Notes: a model not told the origin generated them from the sequence alone. 64,000 bases of DNA from Paenibacillus massiliensis 2301065 = DSM 16942 (GCF_000377505.1 NZ_KB898194.1:124001-188000), one strand, 5' to 3'. Shown: positions 8,484 to 18,572, counted from the first letter of the stretch. Numbers and translations are program-made.

Positions 8484-8507
8484 AATAAAAGTTCGAATAA
8501 AAGTTCG
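8484..8507. repeat. Tandem 12-bp duplication
   Basis: AATAAAAGTTCG occurs twice head to tail in the 264-bp gap after the rpiR gene. It is one of several short tandem duplications lying just after genes in this window. Confidence 0.8.
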
Positions 8508-8542
8508 AGTAAGCAGCTATCGCTGACCCGCATGCAGTAAAA

Positions 8543-8631
8543 AAGAGACAAGCGTTCACTCATGACTATTTAAAGCACCTGCATTGGTAGCTTTGTTTGC
8601 AGTCAGAAGAACATGCGTTGTCTCTTGTTTT
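8543..8631. terminator. Bidirectional terminator between rpiR gene and cupin gene
   Basis: AAGAGACAA (8543-8551) pairs with TTGTCTCTT (8618-8626) across a 66-nt loop. T-rich sequence follows on the plus strand, and the A run 8539-8544 gives a T run on the minus strand. The long loop makes efficiency uncertain. Confidence 0.6.
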
Positions 8632-8684
8632 TATTTAATATGGTATTACTTCTTATCTTTGCATCCGATGTACCACCGATTGCC

Positions 8685-9005
8685 TTAGCGCTTCAGCAGA
8701 TCCTCGCGTAAAGGCGTGAACACGTCCAAGAGTGCCGAGCCTTCCTCCAGGGAGGTGACTCCATGCTTGGCCTCACTTGGTATGACGATGCTATCGCCTT
8801 GGGATACGGCATACTCCTTGCCGTCGATTCGGAACACGAAGCTTCCTTTCAGGCAGTAGCTCATCTGTTCATGCACATGACTGTGCTCGTAGCCTTCAGC
8901 TCCTTTTTCAAAATGAACCTCCATCATCATCAGGTCCTTGCCTGCCTTCAGTATTTTGCGTTGTACCCCAGGCTCTGCTTGCTCCCATACACCAATATTA
9001 CTCAT
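8685..9005 (-). CDS. KdgF-like cupin protein
   Basis: 106 residues, a single cupin barrel. The metal site is visible as HSHVHEQ (H41, H43, H45, with E46/Q47) plus H81. KdgF proteins of this size linearise the unsaturated uronate released by pectate or alginate lyases. The start overlaps the stop of the upstream lyase gene (ATGA), with GGAGG inside the lyase frame, so the two are co-translated. That pairing is the main reason to prefer KdgF over a generic small cupin; the exact uronate is unknown. Confidence 0.75.
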   Translation of the reverse strand: MSNIGVWEQAEPGVQRKILKAGKDLMMMEVHFEKGAEGYEHSHVHEQMSYCLKGSFVFRIDGKEYAVSQGDSIVIPSEAKHGVTSLEEGSALLDVFTPLREDLLKR

Positions 9006-11587
9006 GATTGAACATCCTCCTTTGAGAAAATATGAATTTGATTGACTCCAATCGGTAACTTGCGCTCTGCTGTATAGAGATTGTCAAAGGCATGTTGGTC
9101 TCGTTCAGCTGTTAACAAGCGGAACTTCCCTTCGAGTGCAAATGGAACCTCTTGTCCAAGCTTGCTGGCGTTAAGCACATATACGAGTTCTCGTCCGTCA
9201 TGAGAACGGAGCTGGTACATGTGAATACCTTCGGGCAGCGTCACATCATGTAAAGCGTTAACCACAAGTGGTGGTGAACCCTGCCTTCTCGGATGCAGCA
9301 AAGTGATATAATCCTGTCCCGCAGTTCCATGCACTCTGAAGTGTTGCTGAGCTCCCAGCTCATACCCACCGCCGATGGCACCAACATCACTAGTGATTAC
9401 AGGAGCTTGAGGGGATGCAATCATAGTATCCAGACACATTCCCTGCAGACCGTAAGCCGTAATTCTTTGGGCTGCCAGATCCGCATGCTCGCTGAGCGTA
9501 TGCAGATTCCATACGGAATCATAGTCGCTGTCTATTTGGTCCCAGATGAGGTAGACGTGCCAGTCCGCTTTGACCCATGCTATATGCCGCCGATAAGAGC
9601 GGGCCAGCTCGTCAGGAATTGTGCTCGATGCGTAATCCAGCTCCTCCGAGAAATAGACCGTATCGCAAGTACTACGTAATGGTCCATTCTGCAGGATACC
9701 ATTTGCATCAGTGAACTGTACGACATTGTGTGCGCTACTCGACAGATACCAATGACGATCTCCGTTATAATATCCGCCAGTTCCCGAATCCAGTGTCAGC
9801 GGCACAGACTCAGCCCAGATCGAGAAGTGTCCTTCATCGTTATGGGCATGATACGTCAAGGGTGAAGCCTCGTAGAGCAGATAATGACTCTTATCAGGCT
9901 CATCTGTCTGGTCTCGGAATATAACATAGCCCATGTCTGGATAGTAGTCCGAGCCCAGCGTGGGAGCCTGTGCCTGCAGCTCAGGCTGCGGATAGAGCAG
10001 AGCGGCAAGTGGATAGGGGAAAGCACCATTATCTCGTACAACCTTGCCTCCGTGCTGCCATGCCCACATCATTTCACCCGCAAGGCTAGGATTCACCTCG
10101 CTATATTGCGGCGCAGCATAAGCCATCAGACGCCACCATTGCTCATGGACATTCGCATCGCCAACACTTGGAGTGACGATACGAGGACGTGGATGTTCAT
10201 CCGCTCCTACCTTGACAGAACGGTCAAAGGTAATAGCCGAGCCGATCAGGAAGCGGTACATATCCTGTACACGCTCGTTGCCAAAATAATCAATCCCTCG
10301 AAGCCGCTTCAACAATACGAAGAACAGAAAATAGCGGTGCAAGACAGCGCCATGATAGCGAATGTTCTCAGGCCATGCTCCGCGAGCATCAACTACGTGC
10401 TCAAGCTGCCAATCCACCACCTTTCGGGCGTGCTCCAGATATTTATCGGCGTCCTTCTCCTGCGGGAACATTAGAGCATATACTCCAAGTCCCGTAGCTC
10501 GATCCGCATTCCAGTTGCTGCGCATGCCGCCTTTTTCATCCGGGAATTCGGTCAGATCATACCGATAATATTGGGTGTCCATCATCATAGTGGCTATGGA
10601 GCCCAGATATTCATGTATCCGTAGCTTTTCCTCTTGCTCTAGTACGTCTGCACCCATAATTTGCCCATAGATAATGGAAATGACAGCAAGCCCGCGCCCG
10701 ATGTGAACGGCCCCGTATACATCGTCATCGTGCCAGCCTGTGGCCCGGAAAATTTCCATCCCCTGCAGCATATCATCCAGCATGTAGAGCAGCTTGTTCG
10801 CGCTAGATCTGGCATGGCGGGGGTCATCCTCCATCATATAGCGGTTAGCATCTGCTCCAGCTGCCTCAAGGAGATAGGCCCAGTTCGTGCAGGTGCTTCG
10901 CTGGAATAGGGGAGAGCGCATAGGTGAAGCCACGGGCTGATGCTGTTCATTGGTGAACGATACTTCGACCTGAACTGCAGCGCAGCTAGGGGGAAGAAGG
11001 CTAAGTGCTGTCTGCACACTGTAATATTGATCCCCTAGAACAGACACTGGCTGTTCATACGCCAGTACGATCGGCTCTGGTCCATTGCTGACTAATTCGA
11101 GACAGCTAGTCTTGACAACCTCGGCAGTCCCACCTGACGGTGTAATACCCGACGTCTGCGCGAAGGCTTCTGTAGATAGGTAAGGAACAGCCTGCATAGA
11201 TGACCCTTCAGGGAGAGAAGCTCGCCATCCCGTCAGGTCCTGACCCAGATAAGGGGATGCCAACTCTACTGCCAGTCCGCGCTCGGAATGAGTGAGCTGA
11301 ATGCCGCGAATTCGTGCAGTGCCTGGACCGACGATATGAATGGCGATATGCAGGTAGGCCGCAGTAACCGGTGTTTGAAACACGAACGGGTCCGTGCGGA
11401 AGGACCCAAGCTCCTGTAAGGAGGAAGCTTCCTCCGCCCGCAGGAATTGCTCGGACAGAGACACCTGTCGTTCATATTCCTGCTGCATGAATGTCGAAGC
11501 ACGGACACGAGTACGGATGGACTCCAGTTCTGACTCTTCATAGCAGCCAAATGGAGCATTGGGAATACGATTGTGTATGGAAGACAT
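9002..11587 (-). CDS. Heparinase II/III-family polysaccharide lyase, cytoplasmic
   Basis: 861 residues, starting after AAAGGAGGT with 11-nt spacing. The central part (about residues 230-540) reads as an alpha/alpha toroid, with the catalytic-type segment AWPENIRYHGAV (404-415). The family-defining heparinase II/III motif follows at about 577-605 (TYHAHNDEGHFSIWAE, then LTLDSGTGGYY). The C-terminal part resembles the beta-sandwich. No signal peptide is present, so it should act inside the cell on imported oligosaccharides. Neighbours are a KdgF-like cupin and, divergently, ABC permeases with a YesM/YesN pair. These enzymes cleave uronates in heparin, alginate or related glycans by beta-elimination; the substrate here is not readable from sequence. 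Confidence 0.85.
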   Translation of the reverse strand: MSSIHNRIPNAPFGCYEESELESIRTRVRASTFMQQEYERQVSLSEQFLRAEEASSLQELGSFRTDPFVFQTPVTAAYLHIAIHIVGPGTARIRGIQLTHSERGLAVELASPYLGQDLTGWRASLPEGSSMQAVPYLSTEAFAQTSGITPSGGTAEVVKTSCLELVSNGPEPIVLAYEQPVSVLGDQYYSVQTALSLLPPSCAAVQVEVSFTNEQHQPVASPMRSPLFQRSTCTNWAYLLEAAGADANRYMMEDDPRHARSSANKLLYMLDDMLQGMEIFRATGWHDDDVYGAVHIGRGLAVISIIYGQIMGADVLEQEEKLRIHEYLGSIATMMMDTQYYRYDLTEFPDEKGGMRSNWNADRATGLGVYALMFPQEKDADKYLEHARKVVDWQLEHVVDARGAWPENIRYHGAVLHRYFLFFVLLKRLRGIDYFGNERVQDMYRFLIGSAITFDRSVKVGADEHPRPRIVTPSVGDANVHEQWWRLMAYAAPQYSEVNPSLAGEMMWAWQHGGKVVRDNGAFPYPLAALLYPQPELQAQAPTLGSDYYPDMGYVIFRDQTDEPDKSHYLLYEASPLTYHAHNDEGHFSIWAESVPLTLDSGTGGYYNGDRHWYLSSSAHNVVQFTDANGILQNGPLRSTCDTVYFSEELDYASSTIPDELARSYRRHIAWVKADWHVYLIWDQIDSDYDSVWNLHTLSEHADLAAQRITAYGLQGMCLDTMIASPQAPVITSDVGAIGGGYELGAQQHFRVHGTAGQDYITLLHPRRQGSPPLVVNALHDVTLPEGIHMYQLRSHDGRELVYVLNASKLGQEVPFALEGKFRLLTAERDQHAFDNLYTAERKLPIGVNQIHIFSKEDVQS

Positions 11588-11649
11588 GAAAGGTTCCGAC
11601 CTCCTTTGTAGAATTCGTTACAGGGTTCTGATCTGATTATATCGTGGGT

Positions 11650-11679
11650 CTTACATCCTAAGAGATAGATAAATGTAAG
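11650..11679. promoter_or_regulatory. Inverted repeat in the lyase/ABC divergent promoter region
   Basis: CTTACAT (11650-11656) and ATGTAAG (11673-11679) form a 7-bp inverted repeat with about two helical turns between arm centres. It lies 63 bp before the lyase start. A second, weaker one (CTTAT...ATAAG, 11784-11800) precedes the permease gene. Either could bind the YesN-type regulator; not verified. Confidence 0.4.
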
Positions 11680-11832
11680 GAGCAAAGGGGGTAAAGCAAC
11701 TGAAAAAAGACAAATACACTGAAAAAGTGAATTTCTCCCCCTTGGCAAGTGGTATTCTCCATAACTCCTTCTGACAAGTCGCTCTTATGATGAGGATAAG
11801 GAAATTGAGTTGACCATGAGGAGGAATCACCC

Positions 11833-12729
11833 ATGCACCATAGCAAACGCCAACTGAATGCTTGGACGTTTATTGCTCCCAGTCTGATCCTGACATTGAT
11901 CTTCGGTGTCTATCCCATCATCTGGGCTTTGAAGTACATGTTCTATGATTATCAGGGCTTTGGCGAGCCTGTGTTCATCGGTCTGGATAATTTTGCACGT
12001 CTGTTCAGAGATACCGAGTTCTGGCATGCTGTACTGAACACCTTCATCTATGCAGGGGGCAAGCTGATTATTACAATCCCCGTATCCTTCATACTTGCGG
12101 TCATCTTGAACCGTGCGCTGAAAGGTAGACAGCTGCTCCGGGCCATTTACTTCTTACCTACAGTAGTAAGTGCTTCGGTTATGGCCATCGTATTCTATGT
12201 TGTGTTCAACTCCTACAACGGTATGGTGAACCAATTGCTGGTGAACTACGGAATTGTATCCGCTCCCATCGATTGGCTTGGACCTAAATATGCACTGTTG
12301 ACTTCCATTATTATTGCGATCTGGGGTGCGATCGGGAACTACATGCTCTTGTTCATCGCAGGTCTGCAGAATATTCCCGAGGATCTGTATGAGGCTGCTT
12401 CCATTGATGGAGCAGGGCCGTTCCGGAAAATGTGGAGCATCACTGTGCCCATGCTGGGCCCTGTGCTGCAAATGATCATTATGCTCGCTATTACGGTTTC
12501 TCTGAAGGGCTATGAGAGCATTATGGTCCTCACAGAGGGTGGACCTTATGGACGTACAGAGGTTATGTATCTCTATCTGTACAAGCTGTTCTTCCCGATC
12601 TCCAGTGGAAGCTCCAGTATTCAACAATTCGGCTATGGTAGTGCCGTCGGCTTTGCCACAGCAGTCATCGTAGGTGTGATTACATTGATTTACTTCTACA
12701 TTTCCAAGAAATTAAATGACGTCTATTAA
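11833..12729 (+). CDS. ABC sugar transporter permease (MalF/UgpA type)
   Basis: 298 residues with six predicted membrane segments. The EAA coupling motif is seen in EDLYEAASIDGAGPFRKMW around residue 190, where the ATPase docks. GAGGAGG lies 8 nt upstream of the ATG. It is first in a run of permease, permease, sensor kinase, response regulator and binding protein, a standard Paenibacillus oligosaccharide uptake locus. No ATPase gene is present nearby. Given the divergent lyase and cupin, the cargo is probably a uronate-containing oligosaccharide (inference). Confidence 0.92.
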   Translation: MHHSKRQLNAWTFIAPSLILTLIFGVYPIIWALKYMFYDYQGFGEPVFIGLDNFARLFRDTEFWHAVLNTFIYAGGKLIITIPVSFILAVILNRALKGRQLLRAIYFLPTVVSASVMAIVFYVVFNSYNGMVNQLLVNYGIVSAPIDWLGPKYALLTSIIIAIWGAIGNYMLLFIAGLQNIPEDLYEAASIDGAGPFRKMWSITVPMLGPVLQMIIMLAITVSLKGYESIMVLTEGGPYGRTEVMYLYLYKLFFPISSGSSSIQQFGYGSAVGFATAVIVGVITLIYFYISKKLNDVY

Positions 12730-12746
12730 TGAAGGGGGAATCTACC

Positions 12747-13646
12747 ATGAATACAGCCAATCCATCCGCTGGTCGTACTGAACAGCAACTGGAGTCCAGT
12801 GCACAGCTTGGCAAAGTGCGGAAGCTTGTCGCAAATATTATCCTGTGGATTTTCCTGCTGGCGGTAGCCGTTTTTGCCCTGTTTCCTATCCTGCTCGCGT
12901 TCTTCGGTTCCTTGAAGTCCAATCTGGAGTTATCTACTGGCTCTACGCTGCTGCCGCAAGCATGGAAATGGGACAACTATGTGCAGGCTTGGAATTCGGC
13001 GAATTTTGCACAGTTTACGTGGAATAGTATGTTCATCAGCTTCTTCACGACGGCAGGCACCATTCTGGTCGGTACGATGGCTGCCTATGCCGTAGCAAGG
13101 GTGGACTTTATCGGAAAGCGTCTATATATCATTCTCCAATCATCGACCTTGTTCATCTCCATCGGTGCCGTCGTATTGCGTCCGCAGTTCGACCTGATGG
13201 TAGCTCTGAATCTGCAAAAATCATTATGGGCGGTTATCATTATCCTGATCAGCTCTCACGCGACAGCCTTCTTCATGCTCATTGGTTTTGTGCGGGCGAT
13301 TCCGAAGGATCTGGACGAAGCTGCTTATATTGACGGATGCAACTTCTATAGTGTATATTACAGAGTCATATTGCCGCTGCTGGTGCCTGCGATTGGTGTT
13401 ACAGCGCTATGGACCTTCCGCGGAGCGTGGAATGAGTACATTCTGCCATTGGTCTTTACGATGACACAGCCAGGCTTGCAGACGCTGACCGTAGGTCTTG
13501 CGAGTCTGAAATACGGTGTAGGCGATGCGGCTCAATCCCAGCTGATGCTGGCAGGAGCGTGCTTGTCCATTCTTCCTATGTTGCTGGTCTATGTCGCTGC
13601 GAACAAAACGTTCATGCAGATGACAGCAGGCTCTGTCAAAGGCTAA
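12747..13646 (+). CDS. ABC sugar transporter permease (MalG/UgpE type)
   Basis: 299 residues from the ATG at 12747, which has AAGGGGG upstream; an ATG at 12729 overlapping the previous stop lacks a site. The second half of the membrane channel, with an N-terminal membrane segment after a soluble 30-residue head and the coupling motif PKDLDEAAYIDGCNFYSVYY. It begins 17 nt after the first permease and forms the heterodimeric pore with it. Confidence 0.92.
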   Translation: MNTANPSAGRTEQQLESSAQLGKVRKLVANIILWIFLLAVAVFALFPILLAFFGSLKSNLELSTGSTLLPQAWKWDNYVQAWNSANFAQFTWNSMFISFFTTAGTILVGTMAAYAVARVDFIGKRLYIILQSSTLFISIGAVVLRPQFDLMVALNLQKSLWAVIIILISSHATAFFMLIGFVRAIPKDLDEAAYIDGCNFYSVYYRVILPLLVPAIGVTALWTFRGAWNEYILPLVFTMTQPGLQTLTVGLASLKYGVGDAAQSQLMLAGACLSILPMLLVYVAANKTFMQMTAGSVKG

Positions 13647-13692
13647 TAGCTACAGCAAGCAGGCAGAATCTGCGGTGAAGAGGTGTTAAGCT

Positions 13693-15447
13693 GTGATCAA
13701 AGCCTGGTTATACCGAACCTCACTCAAGAAACGTATCTGGGTATCGTTCACGATTTTAACCGTATTTTGCGTAGCCTTGACTGGTATATGCGCATATGTG
13801 ATTGCAGCCCGCGCTATGGAGCGGAATGCATCGCAGCTGAACAAAAATGTCATTAGCCAGTCCGTGAATGTCCTGGATCAGAAGCTGAAGCAGATTATTG
13901 TCGCCTCATCTACGATGATGCTGAGTGAGACCTTCAAGCAGACCATTCGTGATATTCAGGCGAATAATACAGAGCGCTATTTTGTGAATTTTTCTCTGTT
14001 GCAAGGCCAGTTCACGCAGGCGGAGCTTACCGAGAATACGATTGATTCCATTTTGATTAGTACGCCTCATGGCGATTTTTACTCCAATAGCAAGCTTCGC
14101 AAGGCCGGGGTACCGTTCGAATCTACCCGTCTGTATCAGCGGATTAAGGAAGACCCGGCATCACCTTGGATTGAGTATCATCAGGATGAGCTGTTCGTAG
14201 GGGGAAATCGGGTCATTTCATTAATTCTTCAGCCCTTGACCGAGAATTATGTACCGGATGTATTTCTGACCATTAATGTAAAAGAAGCCATGCTGGAGAA
14301 AGTCGTTAGCGGAGGGGCCGATCATGGCTCCACCCGCTTTTTGCTTATTAAAAAGGATGGCACCAGCGTCATCGGCGATCAGAATCGTCCAGAGTGGACG
14401 CGATCGGATTCTTTTGTTGACAAGCTTGGCGCGGAGCCTGCGGGTGAATTTGAATATAATACGGATGCAGGAACCATGCTGGTAAGCTACGCCCAGTCCA
14501 GTTACGCCAGAGATTGGGTTCTCATTAGCTACCTCTCCAAGGAGGGGTTGCTGCAGCCTGTACGTAACATCCAATGGATGGTGCTGTTGATCATAGCCGG
14601 CTGTACGCTCCTGACGCTACTGTTGGCCGCCTACCTGTCGGGCCTTCTGCTCACACCTTTACAAAAGCTGCAACGCACGATGAAGCGTGTGGGGGAAGAG
14701 GATCTCAACGCCAGATTTGAAAGCCCTTTCCAGGATGAGATTGCAGAGGCTGGTCAGAAATTCAATGAGATGCTTGACCGGATCAATGGTCTGATTGTAG
14801 AGGTTAAGGCTACGGAGAAGGAAAAAAGAAAGGCAGAGATCAAGGCGCTTCAGGCGCAGATTGATCCGCATTTCCTGTACAACACACTCAATACGATCTT
14901 CTGGAAGTGCGAAATGGATGAGTATGAGGATGTGAAGCAAATGCTGATCTCCTTGTCCAAGCTGTTCCGGCTGGGGCTGAATAATGGATTGGAAATAACT
15001 ACGCTGGATAAAGAGCTAGAGCATGTGCGTCAGTATCTGAGTCTGCAGCAGCAATGCTACGAGGGTTTGTTCGAATACACCATTACTGCCCCGCCTGAGC
15101 TGCTGAACAAGCCAGTGCTGAAGATTATCATCCAGCCCTTGGTGGAGAATTCCATCCTGCATGGTCTGAAGGAGAAACGGGAGCAAGGACAAATTCATAT
15201 TGAAGTCACGTCAGATGAGACCTTTCTGATCATTAGAGTAACGGACAATGGAATCGGCGTGGATGCAGACCAGCTTAATGCCAGCTTGAGAGAAGCAGGT
15301 GGCAGTGGAGGATATGCGCTGTCCAACATTCGTAACCGCATTATGCTCTATTACGGACAAGCAGCAGCGATCCACTTCACCAGCATACCTTACGAGGCTA
15401 CTGTAGCTACCTTGCTGATTCCACTGGAAGGTGAGGATGAATCATGA
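13693..15447 (+). CDS. YesM-type sensor histidine kinase
   Basis: 584 residues; GTG start with AGAGGTG upstream. Order: an N-terminal membrane helix (about 15-40), an extracellular sensing domain (about 41-290), a second helix (about 295-320), a HAMP linker, then the His_kinase domain with QIDPHFLYNTLN. H393 is the phosphorylated histidine, and the HATPase N box (QPLVENSILHG) and G boxes (DNGIGV) follow. This LytS/YesM class commonly senses extracellular sugars, often through the binding protein. The stop overlaps the regulator start (ATGA). Confidence 0.93.
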   Translation: MIKAWLYRTSLKKRIWVSFTILTVFCVALTGICAYVIAARAMERNASQLNKNVISQSVNVLDQKLKQIIVASSTMMLSETFKQTIRDIQANNTERYFVNFSLLQGQFTQAELTENTIDSILISTPHGDFYSNSKLRKAGVPFESTRLYQRIKEDPASPWIEYHQDELFVGGNRVISLILQPLTENYVPDVFLTINVKEAMLEKVVSGGADHGSTRFLLIKKDGTSVIGDQNRPEWTRSDSFVDKLGAEPAGEFEYNTDAGTMLVSYAQSSYARDWVLISYLSKEGLLQPVRNIQWMVLLIIAGCTLLTLLLAAYLSGLLLTPLQKLQRTMKRVGEEDLNARFESPFQDEIAEAGQKFNEMLDRINGLIVEVKATEKEKRKAEIKALQAQIDPHFLYNTLNTIFWKCEMDEYEDVKQMLISLSKLFRLGLNNGLEITTLDKELEHVRQYLSLQQQCYEGLFEYTITAPPELLNKPVLKIIIQPLVENSILHGLKEKREQGQIHIEVTSDETFLIIRVTDNGIGVDADQLNASLREAGGSGGYALSNIRNRIMLYYGQAAAIHFTSIPYEATVATLLIPLEGEDES

Positions 15448-17066
15448 CATTTGATGAGCGTATCAAAATTTGCATTATTGATGATATAGCGACGGTGGTG
15501 CGCGGGTTATCCCAGCGTATTCCGTGGGAGGAGCATGGAATCACGGTAGCTGCGACGGCCAGCAACGGTGAAGAAGGCTTGAAGCAGATCCGGCTGGTGA
15601 AGCCGGATATCGTGCTAACGGATATTCGCATGCCGTTTTTGGATGGACTTGAAATGATGCGCAGCCTACAAGATGAGCTACCAGGCCTGAAGCTAATTTT
15701 CCTGAGCGGCTACACGGACTTTGCTTACGCACAGGAAGCTGTGAAGCTCGGAGCCTTCGATTTCATTGTCAAGCCATTCACGAAGGAGCAGGTACTGGAG
15801 TCCGTTCTGAAGGCTAAGGAAATTATCGAACGAGAACGCAGTCAAGTAGAGCAGATGCGCGGCATGGAGAAGAAGCTGCGTGAAAGTCTTCCGTACTTGA
15901 GACAGGAATTCATGCGGCTTGCAATTCGCTACGGTATTCAGCAGGATCGTCATCAGCAGCAATGGGATTTCTATGGGATTACAATGAAGGATCAGGATTT
16001 TGGCGTGATGGTCACTGAGATTGATTTCTTCGCAGATCGTACCGCCGAGCTGCCCGTCAACGAGGTAGAGCTGATCCGATTTGCTGTGCAGAATATTATA
16101 GAAGAGACCATCTTCCGCTACACGAAGGGCATTGTCTTCCGTGAGAAGGTGAACCAGCTTGTAATCGTGGTGAATCCATGCGAGGCATTAACGATGGAGC
16201 AACTGGCAGAGCATTGCCGTGAAAATGTACATCTCCACACCTATCAGACCATTTCCATTGGTGTTGGTACGGAGGTGAAGCAGACGTCCCAGCTCGCCAT
16301 GTCCTACAGACAGGCAGTGACGGCGCTGGCGTATACCTTCCTGACCGGGGGCAACAGTGTCTACTGCTTCGAGGAAGAGGCCGAGAGCAGAGCGGGTCAT
16401 CTTCGTTACTCCTATGAGAAGGAGAAGGAGCTCCTGTATTGTCTACGTTCTTCCAATTTGCCAAAGGCAGAGGAGCAGCTGGAGCAGATATGGAACGAAT
16501 GGATCGCTTGTCCGACACGTCCGGATCCAGCTCATGTGAAGACACTTTGTCTGGAATTGGCCCATTCGATCCATCGGGCATTCTCAGAGAAAGTATCCGA
16601 GGAGGAACAGAATGATCTGGATCGCAAGCTGTCCGACATGAATAATTCGACCTCCTTCGAGGATCTGCGTAGCCAGATCAGAGAATTGTGCCGCCAGGGT
16701 TGCGAGTATCTGAAGGTGAGACAGGTTAGTGACTCCCGCATTCTTGTGGAGCGGGCGATTTCACATATACGGAGCCATTTGCATCAGAATCTATCCGTGG
16801 GGGATTGCGCCAAGGTGGTGCATTTAAGTCCAAGCTATTTCTCCAATCTGTTCAAAAAGGAAATGGGGATGACTCTCGCTCAGTATATTACGAGTCAACG
16901 CATGGAACGGGCTAAGGAGCTTGTCCTGGAGGGGCTACAGGTGCAGGATATTGCCAGCTCGCTAGGGTACGAGGATCGTCCTTATTTCACGGAGCTGTTC
17001 AAGCGCCACACCGGGATGACGCCTACGGATTTTCGTGCAAAATACGCATCACCGGCTACCCATTAG
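15444..17066 (+). CDS. YesN-type response regulator with AraC DNA-binding domain
   Basis: 540 residues. An N-terminal receiver domain carries the phosphoacceptor D60 (IVLTDIRMP) and the conserved K in FIVKPF; a poorly conserved middle region follows. The C-terminus is a two-helix-turn-helix AraC domain (about 435-535; NLSVGDCAKVVHLSPSYFSN and YEDRPYFTELFKRHTGMTP). It is coupled to the kinase gene by ATGA and probably activates the binding-protein gene, the permeases and perhaps the divergent lyase operon. Confidence 0.93.
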   Translation: MTFDERIKICIIDDIATVVRGLSQRIPWEEHGITVAATASNGEEGLKQIRLVKPDIVLTDIRMPFLDGLEMMRSLQDELPGLKLIFLSGYTDFAYAQEAVKLGAFDFIVKPFTKEQVLESVLKAKEIIERERSQVEQMRGMEKKLRESLPYLRQEFMRLAIRYGIQQDRHQQQWDFYGITMKDQDFGVMVTEIDFFADRTAELPVNEVELIRFAVQNIIEETIFRYTKGIVFREKVNQLVIVVNPCEALTMEQLAEHCRENVHLHTYQTISIGVGTEVKQTSQLAMSYRQAVTALAYTFLTGGNSVYCFEEEAESRAGHLRYSYEKEKELLYCLRSSNLPKAEEQLEQIWNEWIACPTRPDPAHVKTLCLELAHSIHRAFSEKVSEEEQNDLDRKLSDMNNSTSFEDLRSQIRELCRQGCEYLKVRQVSDSRILVERAISHIRSHLHQNLSVGDCAKVVHLSPSYFSNLFKKEMGMTLAQYITSQRMERAKELVLEGLQVQDIASSLGYEDRPYFTELFKRHTGMTPTDFRAKYASPATH

Positions 17067-17180
17067 AATGATGGTTTTCTCTCCCCTGAACAGTTGTTTT
17101 CTCCTTCACGACATCAGAGGACATTGGATTATGATTTAGTTGTAAATGAATGCGATTACAAAAGGGGAGGAAATAAAGGT

Positions 17181-18572
17181 ATGGGTATGAAAAAATGGTT
17201 GTTATCTGGAGCTTCATTGCTGCTCGTGGGTTCCCTGGCTGCATGCTCCTCGGGACAGACAGCTACTCCTGAGACAGGCAGTGGTACGGAGGGACAGAAG
17301 ACCAAGCTGGTGTACTGGACCATTGACCGACATGACTCCGATTTTATTGAAGCCAAGATTAAGGAATATCAGGAACTGAATAAAGATGTAGAGATTGAAA
17401 TGAAGGTGATGGCGGACAACTATTCACAGTCCGTGGACATTGCCTTCGCAAGTAATCAAGCACCAGACATTCTGCGGGTCGATCCTGGTAACGTACCAAC
17501 CTGGGTGAAGCGTGGGTATCTGGAATCGTTCGATGATTACATCTCGCCTGAGATGAAGGAGCGCTTCGCTAACGTGCTGATTGAGGAGAAGAATATGGTC
17601 GATGGCAAGATCTACACCCTGCCGAATATCGGTCAATTCTGGCGTTTGATCTACAATGTGGACCTGTTTGAAAAAGCAGGCATCGACAGTCCTCCGACGA
17701 CCGTTGCGGAAATGGTTGAGGATGCCAAGAAGATCACAGAAGCAGGTAAGGATACCGGTGCTTATGGCTTCGCGGGTAACTTCAAGAGTGCAAGCGGCTT
17801 TGAGCGGATTGCCTATCCGATTACGACGTTAAGTAAGAATGTGGGTAATGAAGGCTATGACTTCCAAAAGGGACAATTTGATTTCGGTATGTATAAAGAA
17901 ATAGCTGAGGCGCTGCACCAGATTAAAGAAGATGGAAGCATGCTGCCAGGCTCGGAATCGCTGGATATCGATCCACTGCGTGCGCAATTTGCGCAAGGCA
18001 AGATCGGCATGTACTTCAACCACTCTGTAGAGCCGACTGTATACAAGACCCAATTCCCGACAGACATTCGCTGGGCAGCAGCTATGCCGCCTACCATTGA
18101 CGGACAGGTGAACGGTGCAGATCAGGTCATTTCCGGTAGCTACCTTGCATTGAGCAAGAATTCCGAGAACAAGGAAGCGGCATGGAAGTTCATTGAATGG
18201 ATGTATAGTGATGAAGTACAGGTAGCCTACCAAGAGGGTGGCTATGGCCTATCCGTAATTCCTTCCGTAGCAGCAACTGCCAAGGCACCTGATATTGCTG
18301 GCATCGAGAACTTCTTGCCAACGGCCAATGACGGTATCTACCCGGCTACTCCGCTGATCATTACAGAAGGGCGTGTAGAGGGAATGAAGAAGGTCGATAT
18401 CTTTAACCGCTTTATCTTCGCTGGTGGCGATCTGGACAAAGATATCGCAGATCTGAACGCTCGCTACAATGCAGCGCTGGAGAAGGCAAAGGCTGCTGGA
18501 GATACCTCCATCGAGGCCAAACCGGATTTCAGTGCGGCAGATCTTCAAGGGTCTCTGGCAGAGAAGAAGTAA
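17181..18572 (+). CDS. Extracellular solute-binding lipoprotein of the sugar ABC transporter
   Basis: 463 residues from the ATG at 17181, 10 nt after AAAGGGGAGG; an upstream in-frame ATG would add 29 residues before the signal peptide and is rejected. The signal ends in the lipobox SLAAC (C22), so the protein is lipid-anchored outside the membrane. The rest matches family-1 solute-binding proteins (KLVYWTIDRHDSDF, EWMYSDEVQVAYQEGGYG). It feeds cargo to the permeases at 11.8-13.6 kb. A TTGTAA/TTACAA inverted repeat lies just upstream (17140-17161), a possible separate control site. Confidence 0.92.
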   Translation: MGMKKWLLSGASLLLVGSLAACSSGQTATPETGSGTEGQKTKLVYWTIDRHDSDFIEAKIKEYQELNKDVEIEMKVMADNYSQSVDIAFASNQAPDILRVDPGNVPTWVKRGYLESFDDYISPEMKERFANVLIEEKNMVDGKIYTLPNIGQFWRLIYNVDLFEKAGIDSPPTTVAEMVEDAKKITEAGKDTGAYGFAGNFKSASGFERIAYPITTLSKNVGNEGYDFQKGQFDFGMYKEIAEALHQIKEDGSMLPGSESLDIDPLRAQFAQGKIGMYFNHSVEPTVYKTQFPTDIRWAAAMPPTIDGQVNGADQVISGSYLALSKNSENKEAAWKFIEWMYSDEVQVAYQEGGYGLSVIPSVAATAKAPDIAGIENFLPTANDGIYPATPLIITEGRVEGMKKVDIFNRFIFAGGDLDKDIADLNARYNAALEKAKAAGDTSIEAKPDFSAADLQGSLAEKK

